Shown piece after piece: positions 24,180 through 36,900 of a stretch of DNA of 64,000 nt. Position 1 is the stretch's first letter; each line of letters begins with the position of its first letter. This DNA is from Blastomyces gilchristii SLH14081 (Eukaryota > Ascomycota > Eurotiomycetes > Onygenales > Ajellomycetaceae). Below the pieces are notes generated by a model. That model ran no database searches. It worked only from the letters and a program-made list of their open reading frames with translations, and had not been told where the DNA came from. The DNA lies in the NCBI RefSeq assembly GCF_000003855.2, contig NW_003101679.1:3613558-3677557 (forward strand). Reading direction: 5' to 3'. Made by a program: the position numbers and the translations under genes.

Positions 24180-25769
24180 ATCAGATAGTAGATTATAACT
24201 ATTCTGAAAAGTAGAAATCTCAACTGCTTGCATTATATCTAGTTTATTATCAGAGTCATTTCTCAATTCTCTAATCTTAACAGAAGTGTGAGAATTCAAA
24301 TTCTGTTTACATTTAGCTGAAGAATTGAAGTTTGAAGATTTAGATAGTTGAGAGTTTCTTCTTTTTGAGCTTGCAATTGTGAGTTTACTGACTTGACTAT
24401 TCTCTTCAGTTCTAGATTTGCTTTAAGCTTCATATTTTCTTCAGTTCTTTTGAGTTCTTGAAGTAAATATACATTCTTTTGAGCTAGATACATGTTTTTC
24501 TTTACAATTAGAGCATTTAAGTAGAGTATGTTAACATATTTCATCTCTTTTTGAGCATGTTTCACATTTATACTCACTAGTTTTGTGATCTCTGACACAG
24601 AATGCACATTTTGAGTCTCTGAAACAGGAGATTACAAAGTGTCTATATCTTTGACAGTTTGAACACTGTGTTTAATCTTTGAGATTCATTCTTGAGTCTT
24701 TGTATTCATGAACTCTCATTTTCAAATCTGCTACTCTTACTTCAGAGATCTTTGACTGTTTAAGTGTCTTTATATATACTAGAACAGAGGCATTTCTTCT
24801 GCTTTATCTGAACTTAATTGAATTTAGTCATACAGACTCTTTTCTCAGTTGAATAGAGTTGTATTCTTCTAATTGATTTTTAAGAAGTAGCATTCCTTCT
24901 TCACAGTCAAAAATTTCAACTGAAATATTATAAAGAATGAATTTATCTCACTTTTCATCTCTCTTAGATAGAATTATTGTGTTTAATAAAGATTCTACTG
25001 CTGATTTTCAGAGATTCTCATTCTGAATAAGGAATTCTGCACTGAATTCAGACATTGTAGTCAGAATGATAGAGTTTTCAAAGAAGAATGACTCAATTGA
25101 AGCTATAACTGATTTTTAAACTTTAATATCAGTCATTAACTGAGAAAAGAACTGCTGATTAATTTTATTTCTAATTCTGAAAATAAGATTTGAGTTTAGC
25201 TTATTTCTTTGTAAGATGTCCTGGTTTAAGACTTTGAGAATAAGTCTTCTATTTCTGAAGATTTGAAAGTTTTTCTTTATTTATATTTTTTTCTTCACTT
25301 TTCTATCAATAGAAGTATGAGCATTATTCTTCTCAGTTTTCTCAGGATTTTGAGCATGTTTTGAGATAGCAGATTTAGAGATAGCAGATTCAGCTGCTTG
25401 AGCATATGTTTTCTTCTGATTTAAAGAAGAAGAAGAAGTAGAAAACAAGAAAGAAGAGTAAGATAAGAAGTCAGTGATTGTACTAGGAATTTTCAATGTT
25501 TTTTGAACTGTGTTTGAAATTCCAAGTTTGAACTTGATCATCTTCTGTAGTTATCTAGTCTGAGTATGAAGAATTAACAGAACTTCTTCATTTATCTCAC
25601 TCAGATACTGCTTTTCAAGAATCTTGCTTACTTTTTCAAGTTTTCATATTTCATGAACTTATTATTTCTCTATTTCTTCTTTCTTTCTTCTCTTCAGAAT
25701 TTTAATCTCAGGAATAGTATTTAAGAAAGCATCTTTTTTCATATCAACTGAGTGAATTTTTGAACTCAT
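24180..25769 (-). pseudogene. LINE L1 ORF1 (zinc-knuckle protein), broken
   Basis: Minus-strand nucleic-acid-binding ORF1 homologous to L5 ORF1. Surviving pieces include 25281-25541 (Ser-rich stretch, QKKTYAQAAESA) and a CCHC knuckle at 24665-24624 reading CxxCQRYRHFVISC. Arg replaces the expected Gly before the His. Downstream is a lysine/glutamate-rich coiled segment (24296-24607). Several stops. Confidence 0.75.
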
Positions 25770-26829
25770 TATTCTCACTTAATAAAAAGTTGATCAGACT
25801 GTTTCAATTAAAATATATATTGAAATCTTTTGAAAAGTTGATCAGACTGTTTCAATTAAGAGGTTTCTAAGTCTGTTTTCAATTGAAAAGTTGGTTAGAC
25901 TGTTTCAAAAGAAGAATAAAAGACTTTTATGTATAAAATACCTGATTTTTTTCACATTAGTTCAGTAACTAGATTAGATTTTTGAAGAGAATCTAATAAA
26001 CTAAAATTGATTTTTAAGATAAATCAATAAAATCTTTACAATCTCTTTCTTGAAATACAGTGAGAAAAAGTATGATATTAATTGATAATAAATCAGATAA
26101 TATGACAGTTTTTGAGAGAAAAACTGATAAAAAATAAATCAATTTTTTGCAGAGAAATTGATTAAAACTATTCAATTTTATTCTAAATCATTCAATTCTT
26201 CTCACACAACAAGTGTGCAACTCAAATCAGTTAATAAAGAGTGTAAAAAAGAATTAAGTATTAATAAAAGCTCTTCAGTCACTGAAAAAGTAATTCTTAC
26301 TTAAAAGAATATGAAATTATAACAGAAAACAGCTCTGTTTTTAATTCTTTATAAGAATATTATATACAACTCAGAGAAAAACATCTTACTTTTTCAAGAG
26401 AAGTAAAAAACTATTTCTAAGATCTTTTTTTTTGTATTAACTGCTGCAGAAGAATGAGATAGAAACTGCTATGATATACACTACTGTATACTCTCTATCA
26501 AGACTTTCTCTCTTTAGAGTCTTAATATTATAGAGAATATAAGTCTGTTTCTATATAATAATATAAATATTATCAGTGAAATGTAGAGAAACTGGTTATT
26601 TATATCTCAAAATAGAAGACTTTGTCAATGATTATATTAATATAGAGTTAATTCTCAAATTCAATAGAAATCTAGTATTACTGTTCTCAATTCCTTGCAG
26701 AATCTATTGAATATTGAGATATTAAAACTAGATTTAATATATCTCACTGTGCAGAGATCAAAGACTCAGTCAGATCTTGAGATATACTGATTTTATAGTT
26801 GTTGTATCTGCCAATTATGTATTAAATAC

Positions 26830-27447
26830 AGTTGCTAAGGTATCTTTTTGTAGTTTTCTGCTGGGGATGAGCCAGATTGAGAGAGGTGATACAAGGGTGA
26901 GACTTGATGTTGATGTCTAGATACACTGAAGACAGACTGTGAAGATTGCACTTCAGAAGTGGTCATTGATTATGTACTTGATATTATTACTGAGGTATCT
27001 TTTTGTATTTTTCTGCCGAGGATGGGCCAGATTGAAAAGGGTGATATGAGGGTGAGACTTGATGTTGATGTTTTGAAACATCAAAGATGAACAGGGTTTT
27101 CACAGAGATTGCTTCTCAGATATCTCCACAATTACAGATTGAGGATCTTCCAAAATTGAGAAGATTGGTGCATATGGCTAGGTCTCTTCACCTTACACTT
27201 TGTATGATAATCTGGCCCGGGGTTGTGGTGTGATAGGGGAGAATGAGGGATACTCCCACACAGAAGTTTCAAACAACATCTGATTCGCGTTTGGCTGGAT
27301 AACTCCACCACCACACGGGGTATGCGGTCGGCGATGGGGTCAAAATGCTCGTATGATTGAGGGCTTTTCGATGGATCTATCGGCAAGTTCTTATTCGAAA
27401 AATCGAGCGAGTTCGTGGTGGAGCGGTTGAATAAATATCTTAGCTTG
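26830..27447 (-). repeat. LINE L1 5' region: GC-retaining block plus tandem units
   Basis: Two related units (each with GGTATCTTTTTGTA and ATG..CCAGATTGA landmarks at about 26838 and 26996), then a block to 27447 that keeps CpG, CCC and GGG. Counterpart of 46553-47183 in L5. The open frame at 27132-27506 falls in this block and is not a host gene. Confidence 0.75.
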
Positions 27448-27459
27448 TTCACTGCAATG

Positions 27460-28901
27460 TGATTGACATAGACAGATACTGATTCATTCTTTGAGTAAGA
27501 AGACACTGATCTTTCTCTTGAGTGAGAAAGTACTAATCTTTCTCTTGAATAAGGAGATACATAGACTAATTAGCAGTTCAAAGCAATGTATTCTGATTAG
27601 TTACAGTTGATGTATACTTTATGTTGATATCAATCAGTGACTTCTTCAGAAGTGATCTCAGAAACTTAGAAGTCTGTTCAAATAGCAGAGACTCTTGCTT
27701 ATGTGTTGTATACTTCATATTAATATCAATCAGTGACTTCTTCAGAAGTGATCTCAGAAACTCAGAAACCTGTTCAAATGACAGAGACTCTTGCTTATGT
27801 GTAGATATTCAAGTTTACTCAGTTCATAGCATCTGCATCATTGTTATTATTCTTTAATACAGATGTAGATGTATGAGTGATTGAGATATAATATCTTCTG
27901 TCACTGTTCTGTATACTCTTGAGCTTGATAAGATGATCATTTAATATCTGAAGCTGTGTGCAGAAGTCTTTATAAGTCAGATCTTTGTTTACACTTATAA
28001 GAGTCTATAAGAGTTTAAAAGTCAATGTCTTCTTGAGTATGCTAATCTTTATTCAATTCTCTCAAGATTGATTATCTGCTTCTAAGATCTGAGTGTCAAA
28101 GTCAGAAATAAATGTTGTGAGAAAAGTGTTTCTCTGTCAGACACTCTGTAATCAATCTAATACTTTCTGTTGCACAGCAGTGTCTTGAAATAGAATTTTA
28201 AGATATTTACTGATATTGTCAAGTGGTTATAACACAGATTCACATGCTTTTATTTATGAATAATACTTCTGTTTCATGCAATTCTTCAATTATTCATTAA
28301 TATATCAATCTTGATTGATTAATAAACTGATGATATCTTCATCTACACTCAGTTTTATGAGTATTTCCATTCTTCATAATGAGTAGAGAGTCAGATCAGA
28401 AGTATTAAAATATATGAGAGTATCTAAGCATTTTTTCAGTGCTTTTATATTCAGTTCTATAGATGCTGAAGTTGCATAAGTTCTCTACTGAGTTAATTAT
28501 TGAATTTTCTCATATTGAAGTTATTAAGTTATGTGCATGTCTGCTATCTGTTGCTGTTATAAGTTTAACATTACTCAGAGTCACTGTGATATTACTTCTA
28601 TACTTGTATTCAAGAGTTCTCTCATATTATTGTTAGACATGATTATATTATTTATTGAATATATAATATCTGTGAAATCTGAAGAAGTGTAATTGTATGA
28701 ATATCTCATATATCTGAGTATCAGAACTCTTGAGTCTTTTACTGACATTCTCTTATAAGATCTTATTATGAGATCAGAGTAACTAATAAGCAAGCTTCTA
28801 TCTAAGAACTCAGTGTCTGCTTAACTGTGTTTCTCTTTCTTATATATTGTTACACATTCAGATATCTCTCAATGAATAATCATTTCTAATGAGAAGATAA
28901 G
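27460..28901 (-). pseudogene. Degenerate gag/5' region of A2
   Basis: Resumes the A2 chromovirus upstream of LINE L1, by position gag. Sequence matches A3 (about 38004-39345). A short direct duplication is visible: ATATCAATCAGTGACTTCTTCAG at about 27628 and 27722 (listed by landmarks only). Stops throughout; no knuckle could be read. Confidence 0.6.
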
Positions 28902-28916
28902 ACATGAATAATCATT

Positions 28917-31507
28917 ATTATTATTATTATTATTCTTCAATTATAGATGTATGCAGTCAGAGACTATGACATCTACCTGAGAACTTTAGTTCTCAGGGTT
29001 TTTTCTATGTCTGTAAAGTTAACTATTGTACATTCATCAATTTCAGATATGCAAAATCAGAAAATTCCAGCCCGGAATACAAAAACTGTTTACAAATTGC
29101 AGTGTTTTAACATCTTTTGATACTTTGAAACCATTTGACAATATCATGACAAAAGAAAAGAGAGAAAGAACACAGTCTCAAAGATAGACACATTAAATAG
29201 ATAGATAGAAAGAAATTGAAAGGAAAAGATACAGAAAAAGATAAAGTAAAGAGAGACTATAACAAAACAAATTATTAAAAGAGAGTGTATAGCTGTTTTA
29301 ACAGACTATATCTGATTGATTTCCTCCTCTTCATATTCAGATAATTCTGAATTTAGCCATTTTCTTGTAGCTGCTTGAGTTTCTGATAGAAAGTCTATTA
29401 AGTATTTAATTCCTGTCTCAGTTGAGAATAAGAATCTCATATTTAATTGATTTAGATCATACTTCTCTTTCAATCTGGCTCTGAGACTATTGTATAATGC
29501 ACAGTGCATTATAATATGCTCAGGATTCTCATTTGTATTGCAGAATGAGCATTCTATTGAGTCAAATCTATCATCAAATCTTTGTATATAAGATTTGAAA
29601 TAGCCATGTCCTAGTTTCAGCTGTATTATAGATGAGAATATTTTCTTTTTACATTTAATTGAACAAGATTTCCACTTGGGTTTTGTTTCAAATCTTGAAT
29701 AATGTATACTCTTCTTTTGTTTCTGCCAGCTTTCATTTCACTTGTCTAAACAAGATTCTTTTATTTTTCTCTTTATAAAAGACCAGGACACAATTTTTTG
29801 AATAGATCTGCTTAATTCTGCACCCTTTTTTGCAGCTGAATCAGCCAATTCATTGCCATGAATATTCATATGAGCAGGAACCCAGTGCAGATGAATTCTC
29901 AGCTTTGATATTCTTCTCTTTTGAATTTTTAAAACAGAGTTTAAGATCAGTTCAAGATTCATTTGATCATTATGAATCTGACTATTTCTAAGTCTTTTTA
30001 AAGCAGCTTGACTATCAGAGAATATCCATGCCTCTTTCAAACAATTTCCTCTTTTATGAGATTTTATTTCAATGAGTTTGAAAGCTTTCACTATTGCAAA
30101 TAGTTCAGTATCAAAGACTTCAGATTCACAGTCTAGATTCCAGAAATCTGAGATAAAATTAATATTATCTTCAGTATAAGCAATGCCTGCGCCTAATCTA
30201 TTCAAGTTCTCATTTTTTGAGCCATCTGAATAAATCAGAATAGAGTCTTTTATATTGATTGTAGAAATTCTCTTCAAATGCTGTTCATATTCTTTCTCTT
30301 TTGATAGTTCACTTATTTGTAAGTCTATAAGAGATTCAAGCTTTTTTCTCCAGGGAGATAACTTCTCATGATCAACTTTTTCAACATTTAAAGAAGAAAA
30401 TTGATTTTTAATCAGAGAGCATAGTCTGTACAGTTGAGAAGGCATTTTCTTTGAAGAATTATTTTCATTTCAATCAAGAAATCTATTCCAATCCAGTTCA
30501 TTTCCAGAGTTAATTGATGGAAATGAAGAAGAGACTCTTTCTCTGATTATATGATTTGAGCTCATCTTTACAACTCTCAGAGCATAGTTCATACAGGCCT
30601 TTTCAAATCTAATAGCAGGAGGAGGAATTGAAGCTTCAATTTCCATTGCTTTAATAGGAGATGATTTAAATGCTCCCAGAATTCTTCTCAAGGCTCTGTT
30701 TTGCAGACTTTGAAAGAGTTCAGTGAAATTCCCTTGATTATTCCACCAAACTTGAACTCCATAATCAGCTACTGATGTAATACAGGCTATATATAACTGT
30801 CTCATAGCCTGGAAGAATAGACCCCTCTCTGTATTTGATAGTCTGATTATGTTATTCAATAGTCTTTCTGCCTTGACAGTTCTTTGTTGAATGTGATATT
30901 TAAAGTTCAACTTGGAGTTTAACCATACTCCTAATCATTTGACATTTACACTGGGTTTAATCTCACTATTTAAAAGAGTTAGAGATAGTTCTTTCTCATT
31001 GAATCTAGGAAAGAAATGAATTAACTCAGTTTTATTCATATCAAATTGAATTTGATTGATATCTGCTCTAACAAAGATTTCCTTTGCAGCTTCTTCAATT
31101 ACTTTCAAATTCTCTTTGATAGTTTTTGAGCTGTAGACTAGACCAATATCATCCACATAACTCAGAGATCGCACTATTCTCATATTTCTATTTTTGAATA
31201 GATATGCCATGTATATTGCAAATAAAATGGGTGAGATTGGAGACCCCTGTGGTACTCCTATTTTTATCTCAGTCTTGTCTTGTTTCATTCCATCAAAGAA
31301 GAGTTGTATAATTCTTTTAGACATAAAACAGTTAACCCATTTTATTAGAGAAAGTGGCAGTTTTAATATCTTCAATGTCTGAATTCACTTTGACTTTGAA
31401 ACATGATCAAATGCTCCTTTTATATCAATAAAAACTGCAGTTGAGACCAGACCCTCATGCTTTGCTATTTGAATATCATGAACAACTGAGAGAACAGTGT
31501 CAATTGC
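28917..31507 (-). mobile_element. LINE L2, 5'-truncated and lightly mutated
   Basis: 2,591 bp from the AAT tail to a break inside RT, flanked by the 15-bp duplication ACATGAATAATCATT (28902-28916, 31508-31522). This is the classic product of incomplete target-primed reverse transcription. It sits in the 5' leader of A2. It carries far fewer stops than the other LINE copies. Confidence 0.93.
29306..31506 (-). pseudogene. LINE L2 ORF2 C-terminal two-thirds (RT, RNase H, CxxC tail)
   Basis: Reads almost open from 31506 to 29306 on minus, with four in-frame stops (near 31380, 30933, 30468, 29736). At least three stand where Trp is expected (TGG to TGA). RT: FIDIKGAFDHV (about 31400-31432), GVPQGSPISPILFAIYM, and YVDD at 31148-31159. 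RNase H (30445-29738): YSDGS, TELFAI, SDSQAA, HWVPAHMNIHGNELADSAAK, so all four acidic/His positions are present. It ends with a CxxC...H...C motif (about 29560-29500). Best preserved guide to the family. Confidence 0.88.
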
Positions 31508-31553
31508 ACATGAATAATCATTTCTAATAAGAAGATAATAAACATTTTTTTAG

Positions 31554-31926
31554 TGTAAGAGGTCTACACTGAATAGATCAGTATAAGAAATAGAACTTAT
31601 ATAATAAAGAGAAAAATGTTAAAGAAGAAAAAGAAAGAGAAAGTACAAGAATCAGTGATTAAAGTGAATATTTATATATGTATGTAGTGATGTATACAGT
31701 GAAGCTTCATGACAGAAGAATTTACATGTGTTTGTAGCAGCTGAGAATCAGTGATTGAGAATAACTGAGAATCAGAGTGTACACATTTGTATGTATTTGT
31801 AGCAGCTGAGAATCAGTGATTGAGAATGACTGAGAATTGAAGTGTATGCATTCAAGAATGAAGTGATAGGAATCTGTGAAGTGTAATGAAATAGTCTATA
31901 TAATTGATCAGGCGCAGTCTGTCACA
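31554..31926 (-). repeat. 5' LTR of A2
   Basis: 373 bp, equal in length to the 3' LTR and carrying the same 65-bp internal duplication. It ends in GTCACA, where other copies have GCCACA. Confidence 0.88.
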
Positions 31927-32130
31927 GAAGATGTTAAAATACTGTAATTTATAAAGAATTTTTATATTCTAAGTGAGAATTTTCTGATTTTACATATCTG
32001 AAATTGATAAATATATAATAGTTCACTTTATAGATATTAGAAAAACTCTGAGAATTAAAAGTTTTCAGATAGATGTTATAGTCTCTGACTGTATATATCT
32101 ATATTAGAAGAAGAAGAATAATAATAATAA
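31927..32130 (+). mobile_element. LINE L3, right part with AAT tail
   Basis: Continues L3 from 14659: AGATGTTAAAATACTGTAAT..., CTGAAATTGATAAAT..., then GAAGAATAATAATAAT at about 32110. Matches L5 53985-54183. Oldest layer of this stack. Confidence 0.85.
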
Positions 32131-32654
32131 TATATTATCTCTCTTTAAATATTCTATGATTTTGCAGACTATTGAGGCGCGTGAGCACTATTACAGATTA
32201 AAGAGAGAGAAAAAGACAGCTTTTAAGTAAGAGAAAACAGATTGTAAGACATGTTATAATATCTTAAAGAGACTCTGTAAAAGAGTAGAATAATAACAAT
32301 TTCAAGTAATACTTCTGATAAATTTAGACTGATCTAAGTATAAAAATAATACAGATAGCACTGCGTATAAAAGATTGAAAAAAAAGATAGTAAAGAGTCT
32401 TATAAAGCCACAGTGAGATCAGAAGAAATCTCAAGAATAATTTAAAGTTAAAATGAAGAGAAAGAGAGAGAAGAAAAGTATTACTATAAGTAAATAATAA
32501 TAGAAGAAGATTAAGAGAGTATTAAAATAAGAGATAAAAAAGTTAAAATTAATAAACCTTTTATTAAGAGATAATAAATTTTAATAATACTTCTATTCTT
32601 GAATTAATTAGTAGAAGCTGACAGAGTAAAAGAGAATTAAGATCTTATTCAGAT
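32131..32654. other. Unassigned purine-rich, RIP-mutated remnant
   Basis: One strand is A/G-rich (AAGAGAGAGAAAAAGAC..., GAAGAGAAAGAGAGAG), which on plus would encode Lys/Glu-rich peptide broken by stops. It resembles the basic C-terminal tails of some DNA transposases or Gag proteins, but nothing identifies it. A single GAGGCGCGTGAGC patch keeps CpG. Confidence 0.35.
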
Positions 32655-33976
32655 TATATTATTATTATTATTATTCTTCAATTATAGATGTATACAGTTA
32701 GAGAATATAACATCTAACTGAGAACTTTTTATTCTCAGAGTTTTTCTAATATCTATAGAGTTAACTATTATACATTTATCCATTTCAGATATACAAAATC
32801 AGAAAATTCCAGCTTAGAATATAAAAACTGTTTACAAATTACAGTATTTTAACAGCTTCTAATACTTTGAAATCATTTAAAAATATCATGACAAAAGAAA
32901 GAGGAACAAAGTCTTAAAGATAGACACATTAAATAAGTAGATAGAAAAGAACAGAAAAGAAAAAGTAAAGTAAAGAGAGACTATAATAAAGCAATATTAT
33001 TAAAAGATAGTATATAGCTGTTTTAACAGACTATATCTGATCAATTTCCACCTCTTCATATTCAGATATTTCTGAATTCAGTCACTTTCTTATAACTGCT
33101 TGAGTTTCTGATAGAAAGTCTATTAAGTATTTAATTCCTGTCTCAGTTGAGAATAAGAATCTTATATTTAATTAATTTAAATCATACTTCTCTTTCAATC
33201 TGGCTCTGAGACTATTGTATAATGCACAGTGCATTACAATATACTCTGGATTTTCATTTATATTGCAGAATAAGCATTTCATTAAATCAAATCTATCATT
33301 AAATCTTTATATATATGATTTGAAATAACTATATTCTAGTTTCAGCTGAATTATAGATGAGAATACTTTCTTTTTACATTTAATTGAACAAGATTTTCAC
33401 TGAGATTTTATTGAAAATCTTGAATAATGTATACTCTTCTTTTGTTTCTGCCAGCTTTCATTTCATTTATATAAATAAGATTCTTTTATCTGTCTCTTTA
33501 TAAAAGATCAGAACACTGTTTTTTGAATAAATCTGCTTAATTCTGAACTCTTTTTTACAGCTGAATCAGTCAATTTATTACTATGAATATTCATATAAGT
33601 AGAAACTCAGTGCAGATAAATTATCAGTTTTAATATTCTTCTCTTTTTAATTTTTAAAACAGAATTTAAAATTAGTTCAAGATTTATTTAATCATTATAA
33701 ATCTGACTATTTCTAAGTCTTTTTAAAGCAGCTTGACTATCAGAGAATATTTATATCTCTTTTAAACTATTTTTTCTTTTATAGGATTTTATTTCAATAA
33801 GTTTAAAAGCTTTCACTATTATAAATAGTTCAGCATCAAAGACTTCAGATTTACAGTCTAAATTTCAGAAATCTGAGATAACATTGATATTATCTTCAGT
33901 ATAAGCAATGTCTGTATCTAATCTGTTTAAATTCTCATTTTTTGAGTCATCTCTGTAAATCAGAATAGAGTCTTTT
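32655..33976 (-). mobile_element. LINE L4, 3' fragment
   Basis: ATT-repeat tail (about 32656-32675), the conserved CTTCAATTATAG end, 3' UTR and the RNase H/C-terminal part of ORF2 on minus. Cut off at 33976 by the LTR of A3; the upstream LINE part is not found on the other side of A3. More heavily mutated than L1 or L2. Confidence 0.85.
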
Positions 33977-36900
33977 TGTAAGAGATCTACACTGAATAGA
34001 TCAGTATGATGTTTATAGATCTTATATAACAAAGTGAAAAATGTTAAAGAAGAAAAGAAAAGAGAAAGTGCAGAAATCAGTGATTAGAGTGAATATTTAT
34101 ATGCATGTGTGGTGACATACACTTGTGTATACAGTGAAGCTTCAGGGCAGAAGAATAGAAATTCTGTAGATTTTCAGCTGAGAATCAGTGACTGAGAATC
34201 AGAGTAGTAGAAATCTGTGAAGTGTGTAATGAAATAGTCTATATAATTGATCAGATGCAGCTTATCACATTAACTCTCTCTTTCTCTGATTGTGCATAGC
34301 TCTCATCAGTCAAGGGCCGCAGTCTCAAATAATGCAGAACTCAGAGTTCAGATTGAGTGATTATATCTGACTTATTTTACAAGATATTATCAGTCAGAGC
34401 TGCAGAATCTCTTATCAAGAATATTCTCAATCTCTCATTCAAGTTTGTTATCTTCTTCTACAATCTCTGACAGCTGTCAGTCAGAAGTCAGTTAAGAAGA
34501 GAACAGATTGATGATAGTGCAGTGAAGCAAGCTCATATAAAATACATTATAAATCTCTGATGAAGTATCAAGGCAGTAGTTGTGACTGTTTAGAATCTCT
34601 ATCACTGTGTATTTCATATGATAATAATTCAATGTACAGAATGAGTATGTGATCTGTATATTCTTAAGATTCAATCATACAAAATCTTCTAACTTATACT
34701 GCTCTGCAGAATCTCATTGAATATTAACTTGATCTTCTTAATCTTATTGAATACTTATTATGAAGACTTCTGCTCAGTTACAGATATCTCAGAGCTTCAT
34801 TACTATATTATCAGTGATCTGAATTTAACTGTAAGAGTTCAGTGTGAACTATGTGATCTTTAGAAGATTTAACATCTTCATGTAGTAACTATGTGTAAGA
34901 AAGAACAGGCTTACACCTGTTGAAACAGCATCTCAATCATTGATAGTAATCTCTGTATATAGAAGAAGATCATGTCAATTATTCTATAAATAATTATAGA
35001 ACTTATAAAGATAGTTCTTTATAGTCTGAATTATTCATTCTGATGTATCATTAGTCTCAGAGTGATAGATGATTGATAAATAATATATAATCTTGAGAAC
35101 TTGACAGATTCTTGTTCAGAGAGTACTCACAAATTGACAGTCTTGATTCAATTTAATAGATCTCAGTAACTCATGCATCTGATAGAATAAATTCTGTAAG
35201 AAGGCTTCAGTGACTTGTTCAGTATTCATCTTATCACAAGATTTTACTATTACATCTTTACTTAATTAGTTAATAATGACCAGAATATTCTTATAATTCT
35301 TACTCTCAGATAGATCAACAGTGAAGTCAATTACTACATCTTATCAGATTCTATCAGAGATATTGAGTGATTTCAGTAAATTCTTTCTACAGTTCTTTTA
35401 TAAGATAATGAAAGAACAGTAGTTACAGTTTCAGATGAAGCATCTGATACTGTTTAATATCTCAGATCAGTAAAACTCACAAGAGATCATTCTATACAGT
35501 TGTTCACAGCCTGAATAATCAGTCATATACAAATCATGCATCTCTTGTATTATTCAGATATGTAAGGGTTCAGAGTGAGAGACTCAGTGTTATTCACAGA
35601 GTTATAGAGTATTATTATTATTAATTAAACATTCTGAGATATCAGTTCTTATACCTAGTTCTGAAAAAAATCAGAATGCTTCTTGATGTACTGCTTCAGT
35701 AAGTGCTTAGAGAAGTTCATCAGTTTGAACTATTATATATCACAATTCATTTAGTGTAGATCTGAAGAGTCTTCTGACTAGTGAAGTATATATAGTATCA
35801 TGAGTAGTCTCATTATAATCAACTAATATCTGCAGGTTCAAGAGTCAGTGTTCTCAATTCATTCAGCATGTGTCTGTCATATCAGACAGCATATCTTGTT
35901 CTTAACATAAGAGAGCATCTGTCATTGAGTTCTGGCTGTCAGAGTGATAGTGTATCATAGAATAAAAGTGGCTTAGAAACTCAGATCATCACATCTATTG
36001 TTCAGTGAGTTTACAGATAGTTGTGAAGTACTTGAGATTCTTATAATCTGTGATTATCTCAAATTTAAAGATGCTTTGAAGTTCAGAGTTTTATTCTTCT
36101 AGACAGTGTACAATCATGAGAAGTTTCTTATCATAGATCTTGTCATTGCATTCAGCAGAACTCAGTTTCTTAGACATGAAAATGCATAATTGTAAGACAT
36201 CTTCATCATTGTATTGTAATATAGCTTCTTCTGTGACATAGTCAGAGAAATCAGCTTCAATAACTGTCTTATAATCAGAATTGAATGTTATCAGCAGAGA
36301 GGTATTAATGAATATCTTCTTTATCTGTGTAAATGCAGCTTCAGTGTCTGCTGATCATTGAAATACTGAGTTCTTCTTAGTGAGTTCTGTAAGTAATCTC
36401 ATGATATCTGAGAAGTTTCATATAAATCACTGATAGAAGTTAGTAAATTCAATGAAGCTTTACACATCTTTCACAGTGTATGAAGCTTCTCATTCAAGAA
36501 TGACAGAGATCTTCTCAGAATTTATTCAAATTCTCTTATCAGCTTCTATGATGAAATCTAGATATTTACTACTTTTAACTTTGAAATCACACTGATCAAT
36601 ATCAATTGATAGTTCTGCTTCTTATAATTATTGTAATACTCTTCATACATGCTCTTGATGTTTCTTTCTGAATTTATTAGTGAAGATGAGAATGTCATCT
36701 AGATAAACAGATACAAATTCATCAAGAAAGTCTTAAAGTGCTCAGTTAATATACTTCTGAAATGTACTGAGAACATTGATCAGTTCAAAGAGTGTGACTA
36801 CTCATTCAAAGAGATTATAATATGTTCAAAATACTATAAGCTATTCATCTTCTTCAGTGATATGAATCTTATAAAACATAGTGATGACATCTAACTTTAT

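Larger units (their letters stand above)
19291..27447 (-). mobile_element. LINE L1, full length, minus strand
   Basis: Non-LTR retrotransposon of about 7.6 kb net of MITE M2. AAT tail (ATT repeat on plus) starts at 19291; the 5' end is at 27447. The target duplication is TTCACTGCAATG (19279-19290 and 27448-27459), inside A2; A3 shows the empty site at about 37992-38003. Order on minus: 5' region with tandem units, ORF1 (25769 to about 24180), ORF2 (24144 to about 19677), 3' UTR, tail. Contains MITE M2 in ORF2. Confidence 0.92.
14660..31926 (-). mobile_element. Chromovirus family A, copy A2, with nested insertions
   Basis: Minus-strand Ty3/gypsy element with LTRs 14660-15032 (3') and 31554-31926 (5'), both 373 bp, and target duplication GAAGG/GAAGA. 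After removing MITE M1 (17631-18136), LINE L1 (19291-27447), LINE L2 (28917-31507) and their TSDs, about 6.0 kb remains, close to the 5.7-kb A3. The purine tract next to the 3' LTR reads (minus) GAAAGAAGGGGACTAA. Coding order on the minus strand: gag (28901 to 27460), then RT, RNase H, integrase, GPY/F module and chromodomain (19278 to 15040). Confidence 0.92.

Noticed and set aside
27132..27506. 124-codon minus-strand ORF as a host or novel gene
   Set aside because: It lies mostly in the GC-retaining LINE 5' block and crosses the L1/A2 junction at 27447. The equivalent region of L5 (46553-46850) has stops in that frame.
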